NCBI GenBank assembly: GCA_038025085.1
Contig: CM076139.1
Span: 50,262,807 to 50,326,806, forward strand
Length of the DNA stretch: 64,000 bases
From: Tetragonia tetragonoides
Lineage: Eukaryota; Streptophyta; Magnoliopsida; Caryophyllales; Aizoaceae
Direction: 5' to 3'
Shown one piece after another: positions 40,101-49,122 of the stretch. Both the position numbers and the translations under genes were made by a program. Positions within the stretch are counted from its first letter, which is position 1, and every line of letters starts with the position of its first letter. The notes under the pieces were generated by a model that saw nothing but the letters and a program-made list of their open reading frames with translations, did not search any database and was not told where the DNA came from.

Positions 40101-43100
40101 GCTCTACAGTTATGCTATCTACTTTCTGAACGAGGTTAGTTTCCTGTCTGGCTGATTTTCTTGCCTATCAATTCATTCTCAGTAATATTATTGAATTCTG
40201 CAGATCAAGCCTGTTTCTGGTTCAGCTGGCAGTACATTTCCTAGAGGGCTGTCAAAGTTTGTAGACCGTAGCACATTGGAGATATGCCTTCATCTTGTTG
40301 TTCTTTCCCTCGCTTTGGTAAGAGAAGATAGGGAACTTTTCCAACTTTCCTTTCTTACGAATGTTGTTGCCTTCTGCATCCTTTGTGACACTAGTATCTG
40401 GAGCAGGTAATGGCGGGTTCTGGGAATCTGCAGACATTCCGATTGTTGAGATTCTTACGCAGTCGAAACTCTTCTGATGGCCAAGCTAATTTTGGCATTC
40501 AGATGGCTGTGAGTGTTATCCATGACTTTGACATTACGTCGTGAATGTTTTGTATATACACTCATGTTTTTTGCTCATACACAGTTGTCTTACACTCTTG
40601 CTGCTATTAATTGTCCTGTACCCCCGTTAGCTTGTGCTACGCTTTTCTCAAAATGTCCAAGATCGTATCAATGCTTCTTCCCTTTTGACTCGTCTCTTAA
40701 TATGTACCGACTTCTGGAAGTTAGCAGTAACAAAGATCAAACATTACGGACTTGGCAAATTAGTAAAGTTTTATATGATACCTTATGTTCTAATGCAATT
40801 CTCTCGAATATGTTCTACTTTGAAATTTGTTGCTTTCTGCCAGTGCGTGGGCAACCCACGACAGAACAAGTGAGATGTGAACCACAGAAAAAGCCTTTAT
40901 TCTGTGATTCTTAGTGTTTTACTAGGTTGTTTATATTGATTTTCTTGTACTGCTACTGATTTAGGTAAGCTTGGCAACTGGCTTTTTGTTTCTTGGAGGA
41001 GGAATGCAGTCATTTTCAACTGGTAAAAGTGCTATTGCTGCCTTGTTAATCACTCTTTATCCTCGCTTTCCCACTGGACCAAATGATAATCGCTGCCACC
41101 TTCAGGTACATCAAATTGGTATTCCTTTACTGCGCCATCTTTGCCTTTACAGTTATTTTTGAAGCTCCAGTAGCATTTTCATCACCTTAGTCAGGTTGCT
41201 GGTCTCTCTGTTGTTGTTTCTCCACTTCGAGCAGTTAATTTTCCTCACTATTACTTCTCGAATTTTTGTGTTTTTTCGGAACAAGTAACAAAGTTTTTAT
41301 TCCAATACCAATAACGAGGTGAGCAAAATAAGGGAGGCTCAGCAGTCATGAACGCATACCTTTAGAGCGGAAATTCCTTGGACCTTATATAAGGGAGTCG
41401 ACTCAAGGCTCTTTAGTTGAGAACTATCCTGTTCTGAAGACTGGGATCCAACCCCAAATCCAGCAAAAGAGACCTTCTGTTTCTACAGTTTCAACCTCAA
41501 GAGCAAGTGTGAGAGGGCAATATGCAAGGCCCTCAACCAGAGGCCACTGACATGGAGATGAAACAGCAGCCCAGAACTGCATACAGACATAGACATGACA
41601 GAATCGAACAAAGTAGCTGGTTGAAACATCATCGATTTTTTGCAATGGCAGGCCTATCCTAGAAACATTCATTTGAGGAAGCATCTTCGTAGTAACTTGA
41701 AATATGATTCCCTAGACAACCATGATCCGTGCACTTATGCTAGAATCTGAATTTTCCTTTTGTGCAACAGTTTATACACACAAGCTGCAAAAACTGCTCT
41801 TATAATTGGATTCCGTTCAGAAATCTTTTGCCTACAACAGATCTTTAACCATCTCAGCTCATGAGTGACTAATTTCCTCCTATTCATAATTAACGAGGAT
41901 TTGTCCTTAAATCCTATGACTACAATCACATGAATAAATATGCACTTGAGTCTTCTTAGCTTCATTACACAAAGCACATTGCCTACTAATCAAAATACCC
42001 TCAATTGAAAAAGCTATCTGCAGTAGCTAATTTACCATGGAGCAATAGCCATAGGACAAAAGTATGTATATGTCTGGCATAGGTTCCAATTCAAATTTTG
42101 TGCTGATAGACATTTTTATGTCAGGTTGTATCTTCAGGAGAATGCTTCTTTTCTAGCCTAAGATTGCAAGTCGTAAGGTTACATAACCAGCCACTTTGGT
42201 CAGTATTGCAAATTCTTCTAGTGTGGTGGTTGCGGTTCGTGAGCTTTGGAAGGAGAAGAGGTTATTGTTTACGTAATACAATCTTTGTGGTCATTTAGTG
42301 TGTTTGGCTGGAAAGAAATGCCCGTGTTTTCAATGAGGCCACTCGACGAGGAGGTTGATTTGTGGTGGGATAGGGTCAATATCTAATGTTGTTATGGGAT
42401 AGAGATGCGGGGCTTTCAGGGATTGATCTGTTACAATGTCAAGCATAACTGGGCTTTGTGACTAGTTACTTTTGAGGACATCTTGCCCTCTGCTGTATTT
42501 TTGACATATCATTAATTTATACTCCTTATCAAAAAAAAAAAAAAAACAAACGGCGCAAGGCTGCATAACCTATAGAGTTCCGGAAGCTAGATCCTCATTA
42601 GTTGTACTAAGAATTAACACTCACATCCGAACTCCTTCTGTGCAGATACATATACTGAACCAAGATAAATCATCCACCAGTGGAGATGAACTATGTGTGT
42701 TATAAAAAACTTCCAAGCAAAGTGTAGTTCTGCTTTACATATCTGTCTTTTTTCTTTTTTTTTTTTTGTTTTTTACCTGAGATGTTGGAGTTTCTGTTTG
42801 GCAGGCATATAGGCATTTCTATGTCCTTGCTATGGAAGCTCGTTGGATTCAAACAGTTGATGTTGACACTGGCTTACCAGTTTATGCCCCTCTTGAAATC
42901 ACTGTAAAGGAAACTGAACATCATGCTGAGACAAGTTTTTGTGAGGTTACACCATGCATTCTTCCAGAACGCGCCATAGTAAGTTGAGATGAATATTGAT
43001 GACCTTGATTCTTTTGTCATATGCTTCAGTTGAATCCTTTACTTTTGATGCGATGGAAAGGGAAAAGGGGAGAGTCAATATAGCAAATTGGCTGATATAT

Positions 43101-45730
43101 TTAGTGCACCGTTACAATATCTTGTATAACATTTGAGGTCCAATAAGCTATGCAGTTTCAGATCTTCCCTTGTTGACCTGAAAGTTTGTTGTCTCTTATA
43201 CAGCTAAAGACTGTTCGTGTATGTGGCCCACGGTATTGGCCCCAAGTTATAGAGCTTACTCCTGAAGGTATAGCATATTCTCTTGTCGCGTGCATCTCCT
43301 GAAGGATTTCAACTAAAAAGATTAGACAATTGAGGCTTATAGCTATTGTTTTCTCACACAGATGAACTTTGGTGGGCTTCTGGTGACAAAAACCATCCAC
43401 TTAATTCTGGTGTTTTATATATCAAAAGAAAGGTTGGAGCATGTTCATATGTGGATGATCCTGTTGGTTGCCAGTCACTAATCTCACGAGCGATGCACAA
43501 GGTCAGATCTCATTATGTTATATTTCCCTTTCACCGTTGTTACAGCGATTGTCATTTATCTTTATGATTGCTTCCATTATATGTTTAGTCCATTGTAAAG
43601 TTAAATTTTTCATTGTGCAGGCATTTAGTTTGACGAGTGTCAGGTGTTATGCCTCTGATACAAATAGTAATGCTGAGCCAGGTTCGAGTAGAGTTGATCA
43701 CTTGGTCAGCACATTCTCTTCGGATCCAAGCTTAATTGCTTTTTCCCAGCTCTGTTGTTACTCTTCCTGGAATAGCAGGTACAATATTGAACTGCATTGA
43801 CCATTATCGTCATCATATGCCTTGTTAAATGGTTTGGTAAAATGATGTCAACCTGGTTCAGATTATTGGTTTTTTCTATTTTTTCATTGCTGACTAATGA
43901 TTTTGGCAGCTTATATACGTCGTGTGGCACATTGCAAAAAACCTAGTTCTTCTTGTTGTATGAACATCTTACTTGCTGATCCAAGCTTATTATGCCTGCA
44001 GTAATGATTTGTGGTTAATAAATTTGGTTTTTAGGACTGCAGAATGAGATGATCTTCTTCTCGTTCTGTTGGAGGGAACATCTTGATCTCCCTATATCTC
44101 CCAAGCAGTGGGGTTGCACTGGGTATTGTTGAATTATCTGTAATATGTCATATGTGTCAATGCCAGGATTCAGTGTTATATAGGATAAATTTCGCTAGTG
44201 TGCACACATCTTAATGTTACAATTAACAACCAAATCATCATGCTGACAGCATTGCATGGGGCTTCCTCTTCAAAAGTTTGTTTTTGGGGTCCAAATATAT
44301 GTAGTAGTAACCCTTGCAATTGAATTCCTGTAGGTCACTGATTCAGTGTTCTAAGAAATTTGCTTTGTGTTATCATGTAATTAATCATTTCTCTGTTCTA
44401 CAGTTCGGACATTGATTTTCAGGAGTTCTGCTTGCAAGTTTTATTTGAATGTGTTAGCAAGGATAGACCAGCTCTTATGCAGGTATATTTAGTCTGCCTT
44501 CTTTTCATATCTTGAATCATAATAATGTGTTTGGAAGTTTATGGTTTGATGTAGTGGTACACTGGTACCCAGTGAATATAACCATAACGGGAACATGTTA
44601 TCACATAAAATGAGCCTTGAAACTGTGACAGTTAATGAAGTACTACTCAGGTTTACCTTACGCAAGGCATAAAAAGTTTAGTGCAGCTGAATTATGTTTC
44701 ATGATTTTGATTAGATTGAAAATCATGCAGGTCTACATGTCTCTGTATACAATGATCAGATCAATGACTGATCAGGTCTCAAGTGAAATTGTCATCTTCT
44801 CTGATTCTCTCTTTATATCTGATTTGAAGGTAACATCTCTGTCAGACACCCAAATTCGTAACTTCTGCTTTACAGCTTTTGGATTATTTGTTCCTTCTTT
44901 ATTTTTTTCTTGGGTGCTTTTTGTGAAGTTTGAGACTAAAAAACTGACCTTTTGCAACTAGAGTATTTGCAGTTCCTTCTTTTCTCGTTCTGCTTAGGAG
45001 CCCTTTTCAGTTATTTGGCCTTGCTTTTAGCTTACTTGCTCATTAATGGGATCGTAATGTAGTGATCTAATCATGCTGAACTCAATCATAGCTAACAAAA
45101 ATTGATAAATGATCATGCAATTATTGCTCTTTTTTCTCCAATTTTGGTGAAGTGATTAGGTATTCTTATATCAAATGTTCTCTACCTTAAACCCTAGTCT
45201 GGAAGCCCCATGACATGTGACTTGTGGATAGGAGAATTCATGCTTCTATGGTTACTGTGATTGTCTTGCTATTCTTCGTTTAGGATGCATTTCAGTGTTT
45301 GTATTGCTAATTGATACATCCATCTTTTTTTATTTGTTGGCAGCTTGTAGTAGCCTACAATGAGGCCTTGCTAAAAGGAAAATTAGCCTCATCAAGAGAT
45401 GGCATTGTCCAAACCAATTTTATAGGATCTCTGAGAAAGCGGATAGAGGAGCTCTTTCATTTTTCGCAGGATGTTAAGACTGATTTGCATACGTACTTGA
45501 CTTCTGGGAAATGGCCAGATGATAAGCTCCAAGGTAAAAAATGCTCTATACTACTTTCCTGGTATCTACAGTGGTTTTCTGTACCATCTCCATCTGGAAT
45601 CCGAACAGCTGTGGAGAGAATAAAATCCAAGCTCAAGATTTCATCGTCAGTCCCTCTGTTGCGATTAATATTGCCTCGAACACATATCAGTGCGATTTCA
45701 GAGATAGACAAGGCATTGGTTTCGGTTTAG
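13179..45730 (+). CDS. APC1: Anaphase-promoting complex subunit 1 (APC1), 37 exons
   Basis: The largest scaffold subunit of the APC/C ubiquitin ligase, which marks cyclin B and securin for degradation. Exons: 13179-13408, 16428-16491, 19094-19184, 19588-19865, 20143-20248, 20350-20510, 21216-21403, 21480-21549, 22092-22256, 22991-23481, 24106-24562, 24800-25138, 28004-28087, 30794-30886, 31005-31064, 31570-31668, 31853-31993, 34189-34269, 35389-35460, 36043-36114, 37447-37540, 37608-37684, 37816-37869, 37966-38043, 38505-38626, 38706-38866, 40058-40134, 40204-40317, 40407-40508, 40965-41105, 42805-42978, 43204-43267, 43362-43501, 43621-43778, 44404-44482, 44731-44829, 45344-45730. All introns are GT-AG and phases join without a stop, giving 5,463 nt and 1,820 residues. 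Plant APC1 is about 1,680-1,860 residues. The N-terminus has the plant APC1 signature FKPFGLIAEA and FIRGNR (WD40-like propeller half). Residues from about 1000 contain PC repeats (GLLLALGLHGHL, GLMLGLAASYRG, EGYAVSAGFALGLVALG). The C-terminus keeps DHLVSTFSSDPSLIAF. The start is the first ATG after a GA-rich leader; there is no upstream ATG. It appears intact despite a heavy TE load in its introns. Small errors in exon ends are possible, but frame continuity makes the model strong. Confidence 0.93.
14016..14675 (-). mobile_element. tRNA-derived SINE split by a hAT element
   Basis: A minus-strand SINE of the same family as 14707-14868. It has the 3' end agataacatggccctga (14020s), then a B-box (reverse of actcgaacctgggacc), then an A-box region ending near 14665. 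It is split at 14069 by the 541-bp hAT insertion. Flanks ggtgagagtga and ggtgggagtga look like a decayed SINE TSD. It lies in APC1 intron 1. Confidence 0.65.
14070..14610. mobile_element. Nested hAT element, 541 bp
   Basis: A perfect 8-bp TSD, ctcgaacc (14062-14069 and 14611-14618), and perfect 13-bp inverted ends, TAGAGCTGTCAAA. Removing element and TSD rejoins a SINE B-box. Subterminal GTCGTGTCGTGT repeats occur at both ends (about 14091-14104 and 14565-14593), as expected for transposase-binding sites. No coding is present; it is non-autonomous. Confidence 0.9.
14707..14868 (+). mobile_element. tRNA-derived SINE with 13-bp TSD
   Basis: Flanked by a perfect 13-bp TSD, atcaaggatttga (14694-14706 and 14869-14881). 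The 5' part is tRNA-like, with an A-box (tagctcagctggtaaga) and a B-box (ggttcgagtcc), the internal pol III promoter of SINEs. The body continues ggttttcctggtc, then gggcccatgagattagtc, then aagcttggacaca. Four related copies lie in other APC1 introns. Confidence 0.85.
15331..15610. mobile_element. Tourist-like MITE, 280 bp
   Basis: The ends are inverted repeats: GGCCCGTTTGGCCTA on the left and, reversed, GGGCCGTTTGGCCTA on the right. TAA follows the right end, and the left flank (ttt) may be a mutated TWA target. The interior has inverted CT/AG-rich arms (cttctacttctcc and ggagaagtt). It lies in APC1 intron 1. Confidence 0.65.
16492..18350. other. APC1 intron 2, first 1.9 kb
   Basis: No gene or bounded element was recognised. 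Short minus-strand open frames at 17115-17520 and 17989-18180 show no domain I can name. They may be decayed retroelement coding, but this is unproven. Confidence 0.3.
18352..18520 (+). mobile_element. SINE 3' region with TTG-type tail
   Basis: Contains the widespread plant SINE block ggataaggctgcgtacaacc, then gacccctcccttaccctg, then gggagcctctttggaggcac, ending in a (gatgtt)n tail at 18488-18518. The family resembles Au-type SINEs, but I cannot assign it firmly. The 5' tRNA-like head is not clear. Confidence 0.55.
18556..18965 (+). mobile_element. 5'-truncated L1-type LINE fragment
   Basis: Decayed coding gives the zf-RVT region found after plant L1 reverse transcriptases: a WLERNA-like segment at about 18715, then VYLASLWAKAAG at about 18785-18830. 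A conserved 3' UTR (ggactcctcgtcctct) follows, ending in an A-rich tail at about 18957-18965. It lies in APC1 intron 2. Same family as the other LINE pieces in this gene. Confidence 0.65.
21570..21747 (+). mobile_element. Short LINE 3' copy with perfect TSD beside exon 8
   Basis: Only about 178 bp of the LINE 3' end plus A-tail, flanked by identical copies of gtttctgggaaacttc (within 21552-21569 and 21746-21763). The body starts tatttggcctcc, encoding the YLASLWAKAAG stretch of the LINE family. The TSD begins 3 bp into the intron after exon 8, so the insertion left the donor (TAT|gtaag) intact by a few bases. Confidence 0.85.
21797..21961. mobile_element. Foldback MITE, 165 bp
   Basis: The whole element folds on itself. 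The left arm CCTCACCCTGAGGCTGCAAA is perfectly inverted at the right end (21942-21961), and pairing continues inward (ggacacacatgcac against gtgcatatgtgtcc). A G-run lies at about 21924-21934. No TSD is certain. It lies in APC1 intron 8, 34 bp after the LINE's TSD. Confidence 0.7.
23598..23619 (+). mobile_element. Micro-insertion (A-rich, 22 bp) with 16-bp repeat
   Basis: aagtaaggctgcatat (23582-23597) recurs as aagtaaggttgcatat (23620-23635), flanking cacctc plus an A-rich run. This looks like an extremely truncated retroposon with its TSD, but could also be a replication-slippage duplication. Confidence 0.35.
23870..23955 (+). mobile_element. Decayed SINE 3' fragment
   Basis: Matches the SINE at 18352-18520 in the block gttttacacctgaccctccc, then gcaggtgcgcatcaggtgcactggggt. 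It lacks the 5' head. APC1 intron 10. Confidence 0.45.
26160..27500 (-). mobile_element. LINE fragment, minus strand, split by hAT MITE
   Basis: The largest LINE piece in APC1 (intron 12). Read on the minus strand it carries the RT-distal region KVWAFVWTLASDRVNTNDV, then a zf-RVT segment (HVFLTCDYAHRIWGRLF) and CLWLERNARTFDG in decayed frames. The 3' UTR and an A-tail follow (T-run at about 26157-26166 on plus). A 350-bp hAT MITE interrupts it at 26703-27052. The 5' end past 27170 is uncertain. Confidence 0.65.
26703..27052. mobile_element. hAT MITE nested in a LINE, 350 bp
   Basis: A perfect 8-bp TSD, gtccacac (26695-26702 and 27053-27060). Ends are CAAGGTAGCACG on the left and, reversed, CAAGGAAGCACG on the right. 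Excising it restores the LINE frame (WTLASDR). Subterminal ggacacgggacacg repeats occur at both sides. The related copy at 36462-36624 shares the motif set. Confidence 0.9.
28860..29446 (+). mobile_element. LINE 3' fragment with A-tail
   Basis: Decayed plus-strand zf-RVT coding (SSETAEHVFYLWGKMFGVVGK at about 28955-29025, then a WRYAVFAVL segment) and a 3' UTR ending tggtttagcc plus A12 (29425-29446). Directly repeated acgagatgtatcttc flanks the last 20 bp. APC1 intron 13. Confidence 0.6.
29461..30793. other. Rest of APC1 intron 13
   Basis: No gene or bounded element is seen. Open frames here (29841-30161 plus; 30344-30607 minus) lack recognisable domains and are unlikely to be genes. Confidence 0.35.
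32147..32638. mobile_element. MULE-like element, second copy
   Basis: Long imperfect inverted ends: left attttccagattaggctaggt, which corresponds at the reversed right end to atttctcagaataggcttgg. It shares internal words with 12336-12789 (aaagtcg; ggcgagtttatttgg). No certain TSD and no coding. APC1 intron 17. Confidence 0.4.
32707..33385 (-). mobile_element. LINE fragment, minus strand
   Basis: Starts at a T-run (reverse A-tail) at about 32707-32716. The minus-strand decayed frames at 33150-33380 resemble the zf-RVT zone of the LINE family (INDLRSDKSHRKIISQDVC). The 5' end is not defined. APC1 intron 17. Confidence 0.45.
33480..33760 (+). mobile_element. Probable LINE 3' UTR fragment
   Basis: The last 130 bp match the family's 3' UTR layout (tggaactgggccaatctgtaa, then ggactgtgtgtcctct, then ttatcaataac). 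Upstream identity is weak. APC1 intron 17. Confidence 0.4.
34990..35107 (-). mobile_element. SINE copy, minus strand, internally shortened
   Basis: Reads on the minus strand as gggggtagctcag, then cctctgagatct, then agttcgagtcccctcagggcc, then directly aagcctggatacccatg. It lacks the middle segment present in the 14707 copy. APC1 intron 18. Confidence 0.7.
36462..36624. mobile_element. Old hAT MITE, 163 bp
   Basis: Flanks cttgttgt (36454-36461) and ctagttgt (36625-36632) match at 7 of 8 positions, a decayed TSD. Ends CTATGAAGCACGGATAC and, reversed, CTAGGTTGCATGGACAC are related to those of the 26703 element. Inner gtgtccgtgtccg repeats are shared too. APC1 intron 20. Confidence 0.6.
36990..37262 (+). 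mobile_element. LINE 3' fragment
   Basis: Contains the decayed SLERNARVFPG-like segment at about 37030-37070, a LASL segment, then tgttatgctgcattgggctg and the 3' UTR block ttgaggactccttgtcctct. APC1 intron 20. Confidence 0.6.
38090..38262 (+). mobile_element. SINE copy, plus strand
   Basis: Same family as 14707-14868: gctcagctggtaaaacctct, then agaggtccca, then cctcctcagggccac, ggttttcctgatc, gggcccatgggattaa, gcaaagctcggataccca, then A-rich tail. The B-box has decayed (agatccaagcc). APC1 intron 24. Confidence 0.75.
38980..39112 (-). mobile_element. SINE copy, minus strand
   Basis: Runs from ataacatgggtgtccgggctt to gctgagctaaggg. Flanks gtttagtcatca (about 38966) and ggttagtcatca (about 39109) look like a slightly decayed TSD. 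APC1 intron 26. Confidence 0.7.
39120..40057. other. Rest of APC1 intron 26
   Basis: AT-rich intron sequence with one plus-strand open frame (39264-39554) lacking any recognisable domain. No bounded element seen. Confidence 0.35.
41277..42040 (-). mobile_element. LINE fragment, minus strand
   Basis: On the minus strand a decayed zf-RVT-like stretch (LCVMKLRRLKC in one frame, with CNEAKKTQ in the next) is followed by a 3' UTR. It ends near 41277 without a clean A-tail. It sits almost against the LINE fragment at 42190. APC1 intron 30. Confidence 0.45.
42190..42546 (+). mobile_element. LINE 3' fragment with A-tail
   Basis: Decayed WLERNARVF-like segment (tggctggaaagaaatgcccg at about 42308), then cataactgggctttgtgac, 3' UTR ttgaggacatcttgccctct and an A16 tail at 42530-42546. 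APC1 intron 30. Confidence 0.65.
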
Positions 45731-46934
45731 CTTGATGGATCGGGCTGGTCATGGCTTCAAAGGTAACTTTAGATAAAGGTTCTCAATGCCAAGCTGTCTC
45801 AGACTCTTGTACAGGCATAGATAAAAAGCACAGAAGCAATGAATCCTGACTGGATTCCTTCAAATGCATTATTAGGTTAGTCTCTCTTTCCATGTACAGG
45901 CATTATAGCTGGTAGTAAAAACAAAATAGAGTACAGAAAAATTCAATTGTGTTACTCTGTATGTTGTAACTTGTAAGTTGTAACCAATTAGAAATGTAAC
46001 TTGTAACATTATTAGGTTATTGTAAAACAAATGTATCAAAAAATAATAATTCTTATTTTTCCTCCAGCACAGCAAAAATGAAACAATTTTATCAAGGCAA
46101 TGGTTGGCAAAATTCATCAAAATGTCCATTCAGATTGAGTTACGTTTTATGTAACGCTTCGTTCATAAGGTTACTTTAATGTGTTATTGCATATTTAGCA
46201 TGTACCAGAATTCATTTCAACCTTATATGGTTTAAACGTGAAAAAGAAATTCAAACGACAATAAAAAAATGTCTATTTTATAATACTTAAACAAAGTTGT
46301 TTGAGTAATTTTTTTTTCTTAAATGAAAACAGATTTTCAAGAGTTTTGGTTACATTAAAACTAGTAAAAGGGAGTTAAATTTGGTTACTATAATCGCATA
46401 TTGCAAACTTGATGTGTCCATAATTAACATCATTTGTTAGCTTCAGCCATTTTGCGAGATCAATCTCGAGTTCCTTCCTTGTGCAGGAAAGTCGGCCGCT
46501 ATCTGAACAATTTTGGGATTCTAGACCCAAATTGCCAATTAGATGGGAGAAGTCGGTCCATGTTAATTTTATTTTTTTAAATATTGGTAAGGAGCATACA
46601 CAATTTAGGGGAATAAAGAGGGAATACTAAATTGTGGGTAATGAGAATCAAATCCACATATCGTGAATAGAAGATGAAAATGGTATGTATCACCATTCCA
46701 CCTCCCTGATTCTCTGTTCATGTCAATTGGTCACCTTCACCTATTCGAAGCTTACCAAAAGGGCTTAGGCTGGTGCTAAGATGACCATGAACTTACTCAA
46801 AAGCTTAAAAACAAAAAGTTAAATTGCATTACTAGTCAAGTTTAGACTAAGATCAGAACGTACATCACATGTAGAGAAACATTATTATCAGAGGAAATAG
46901 TAGTACTATAGCAAGCTTAGCTAGAGATTACGTC
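45731..46934. other. Spacer between convergent APC1 and GH9 genes
   Basis: Holds the 3' ends of both genes: APC1 from the left and the GH9 pseudogene from the right. No coding sequence or bounded element is seen. A short direct repeat of gtaacttgtaa words occurs at 45965-46010. Confidence 0.45.
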
Positions 46935-48309
46935 TCAAGTGAGCCTAGCAAGCACCCCAACAAGAGCAGCAGAGTTAACAGTGGCAGACTCAGCGTGAGT
47001 GTAGTCCTTTCTATCATCAACATAGTTGTCATTTCTATCCGGACCTCCGACAATCGCCCCGACCAAAACATTTGGGTCTGGTTGCCCCTTGTAATACCAA
47101 TTTGTGAACCCGTCTTTACACCCAACGGGTGTCCGGTCCTTTTTGATAGACACAATTGATGCCCCTCTATGATGGACTTTCTGTGGATAATTTGACCCGG
47201 ACCCAACCATGTAGCTTGAGCTCTTCGGGTTGGCACCAAGTATATAGTCCACCTAGTTAAAAGTTTACAACAACCAAATAGTTTTTACTCAAATTGTATT
47301 GAATTTGTTTTTATTTTGTATATTTTAACAATGGAGAGATTCCAAGATATATATTCAAAAGTTAACCCAGGTATCAGGTATCGACCCACAAAAACTTTAC
47401 CAACGAAGCTACCAGAAATCCGCAAATTCAAAAAATTAGAGTTGTTCAATGATGATGAAGCCAACTAGCACATACCTGTGATCTAGCAAAAGCAATAAGG
47501 TCAGATGGATTGAGCAAGGAAGAAGAACATTTGAGAGCTTGTCCAGAAGCAGAGAGATAATCAGCATAAACAGACAAGGCCAAGGAAGCAGAGGCTGTAT
47601 ACTGAAGATTGTTCCATATATTAAACCATAACAAGCCTCCACTTGTCTTAACCACATTGTTGTTGCCTTTCTGAATGCAATTGCAAAGGAATTCCTCTGC
47701 TTGTTGTTTGTATCCACCCCAAATCCCATTGTTTGGAACCTTCCCATCTAACACTTGCTGCAAAATTATAAGAATTTAATTTTACAACTTCAATCAAGGT
47801 ATTAACAAAGCAAGTATCGTTTTGTACGATCTAAATCAGAAGAATAAGAAACGGAAGGAGTACTAGTTTGCACCGAAAACAGAAAAGAACCAAAGTATAT
47901 ATTGTGTGGTTGTATAAATGTACCTTGGCGGCAAGAATTTGAGCACCAACGTACTTGTCGTCCCAAGAGAACTCAGAACTTGTTCCACCAGTTCCTTGAG
48001 AGTTGCCCAAATAGTCCAGGTAGGTTTTCTCTCCAGTAGCTCTTTGTAGCCATGCATCTGCCCACAATAACTCATCCTGTATCATTTTTACCCACGAATG
48101 ACAAAACTACCAAAATTATTCAATATTGGACTCATTTGAAAATATATTTCGAAATCTCTCCAATGACATAGATGGTAGGCATAATCATGAATTTATTTTG
48201 GAATAAAAAATTATTTGAGCGATTACCTGATAATCGCTGCTTTTGTAGAATTGTGTTGAAATACTGTCAGAGTATTTTCCTTGGGTGATTTTTCGCAAAA
48301 TCAAACAAC

Positions 48310-49106
48310 TGTTGGGGAAAGCACACAAATACACAAGCGGAAGCAACAAAGACTTTTTCCTCGGTTATGATGCAAAGATGAGCAATAACCAATTCAAGCA
48401 ACCAAACAATATTGAACCAAAATGACAGCAGCAAATGGAACTATAAATCAGCCCAAAAACAGTAAATAAACAAGGAGACGCAAGGATTTACGTGGAAACC
48501 CCGATGTGGGGAAAAAACCACGGGACCGTTAACAAACGGTGCCAAAACCTCCACTAATCAACAAATTAACAAGTGGGTACAACAATAGTTCTTCCCTAGA
48601 TCAACTAGAGGTATTCACAATCATCAAGGATCAACCTTGGCACAACAAGTCTCCCAAATCATCACCCAAAAGAGTGGAAATACAATTTCGTATAAAATAA
48701 GAGCTGAATTTAGAAAACTGAGTTAGAGAGCTCCAAATGAAATTCTGACCGTTGGATTTGAAGAGGGGGATGTTAGGAACAACGTGCTAAAATCTCGCGA
48801 CGATCGGAGTTCGTTTGGTCGTCGATCGGGGCGGATTTCTGGGCTGCCAGCACCAAAATTCGTGGGTGGCTCCTCTTCTCTCTCTCCTCTTCTCTTCTAG
48901 ACTTTTCTCCTGAATTTTTTTGAGTGTCTAGGCTTTCTCTCTCTTGCACTCAGCCCTTCTAACCTTTTGGCTTATAAGGGAAGCCACTTGTGAGTGAATA
49001 TACGAAATTGCCCTTCACTTAAACATCATATGGATAACCCATATGGTAAGCAAATATAACCCAAATTAATTGGGCTCTTCCTCCATGTAGGAGGGATACT
49101 CCAACA
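48310..49106 (-). repeat. 3' LTR of the Copia element
   Basis: 797 bp, starting TGTTGGAG and ending TTTCCCCAACA in element orientation. A TATA-like ttataag lies at 48972-48978 (reverse strand). Its outer end supplies the AACAG now preceding GH9 exon 3. Confidence 0.92.
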
Positions 49107-49122
49107 AATCTCCCCCTCACTC
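49107..49122 (-). promoter_or_regulatory. Polypurine tract of the Copia element
   Basis: On the minus strand GAGTGAGGGGGAGATT abuts the 3' LTR. It is the expected primer for plus-strand DNA synthesis and begins right after the gag-pol stop codon. Confidence 0.8.

Noticed and set aside
45534..45545. Possible extra intron donor (aag|gtaaaa) in the last APC1 exon
   Set aside because: Reading straight through stays in frame and continues with the conserved LSWYLQWFSVPSPSG segment, so no intron is needed.
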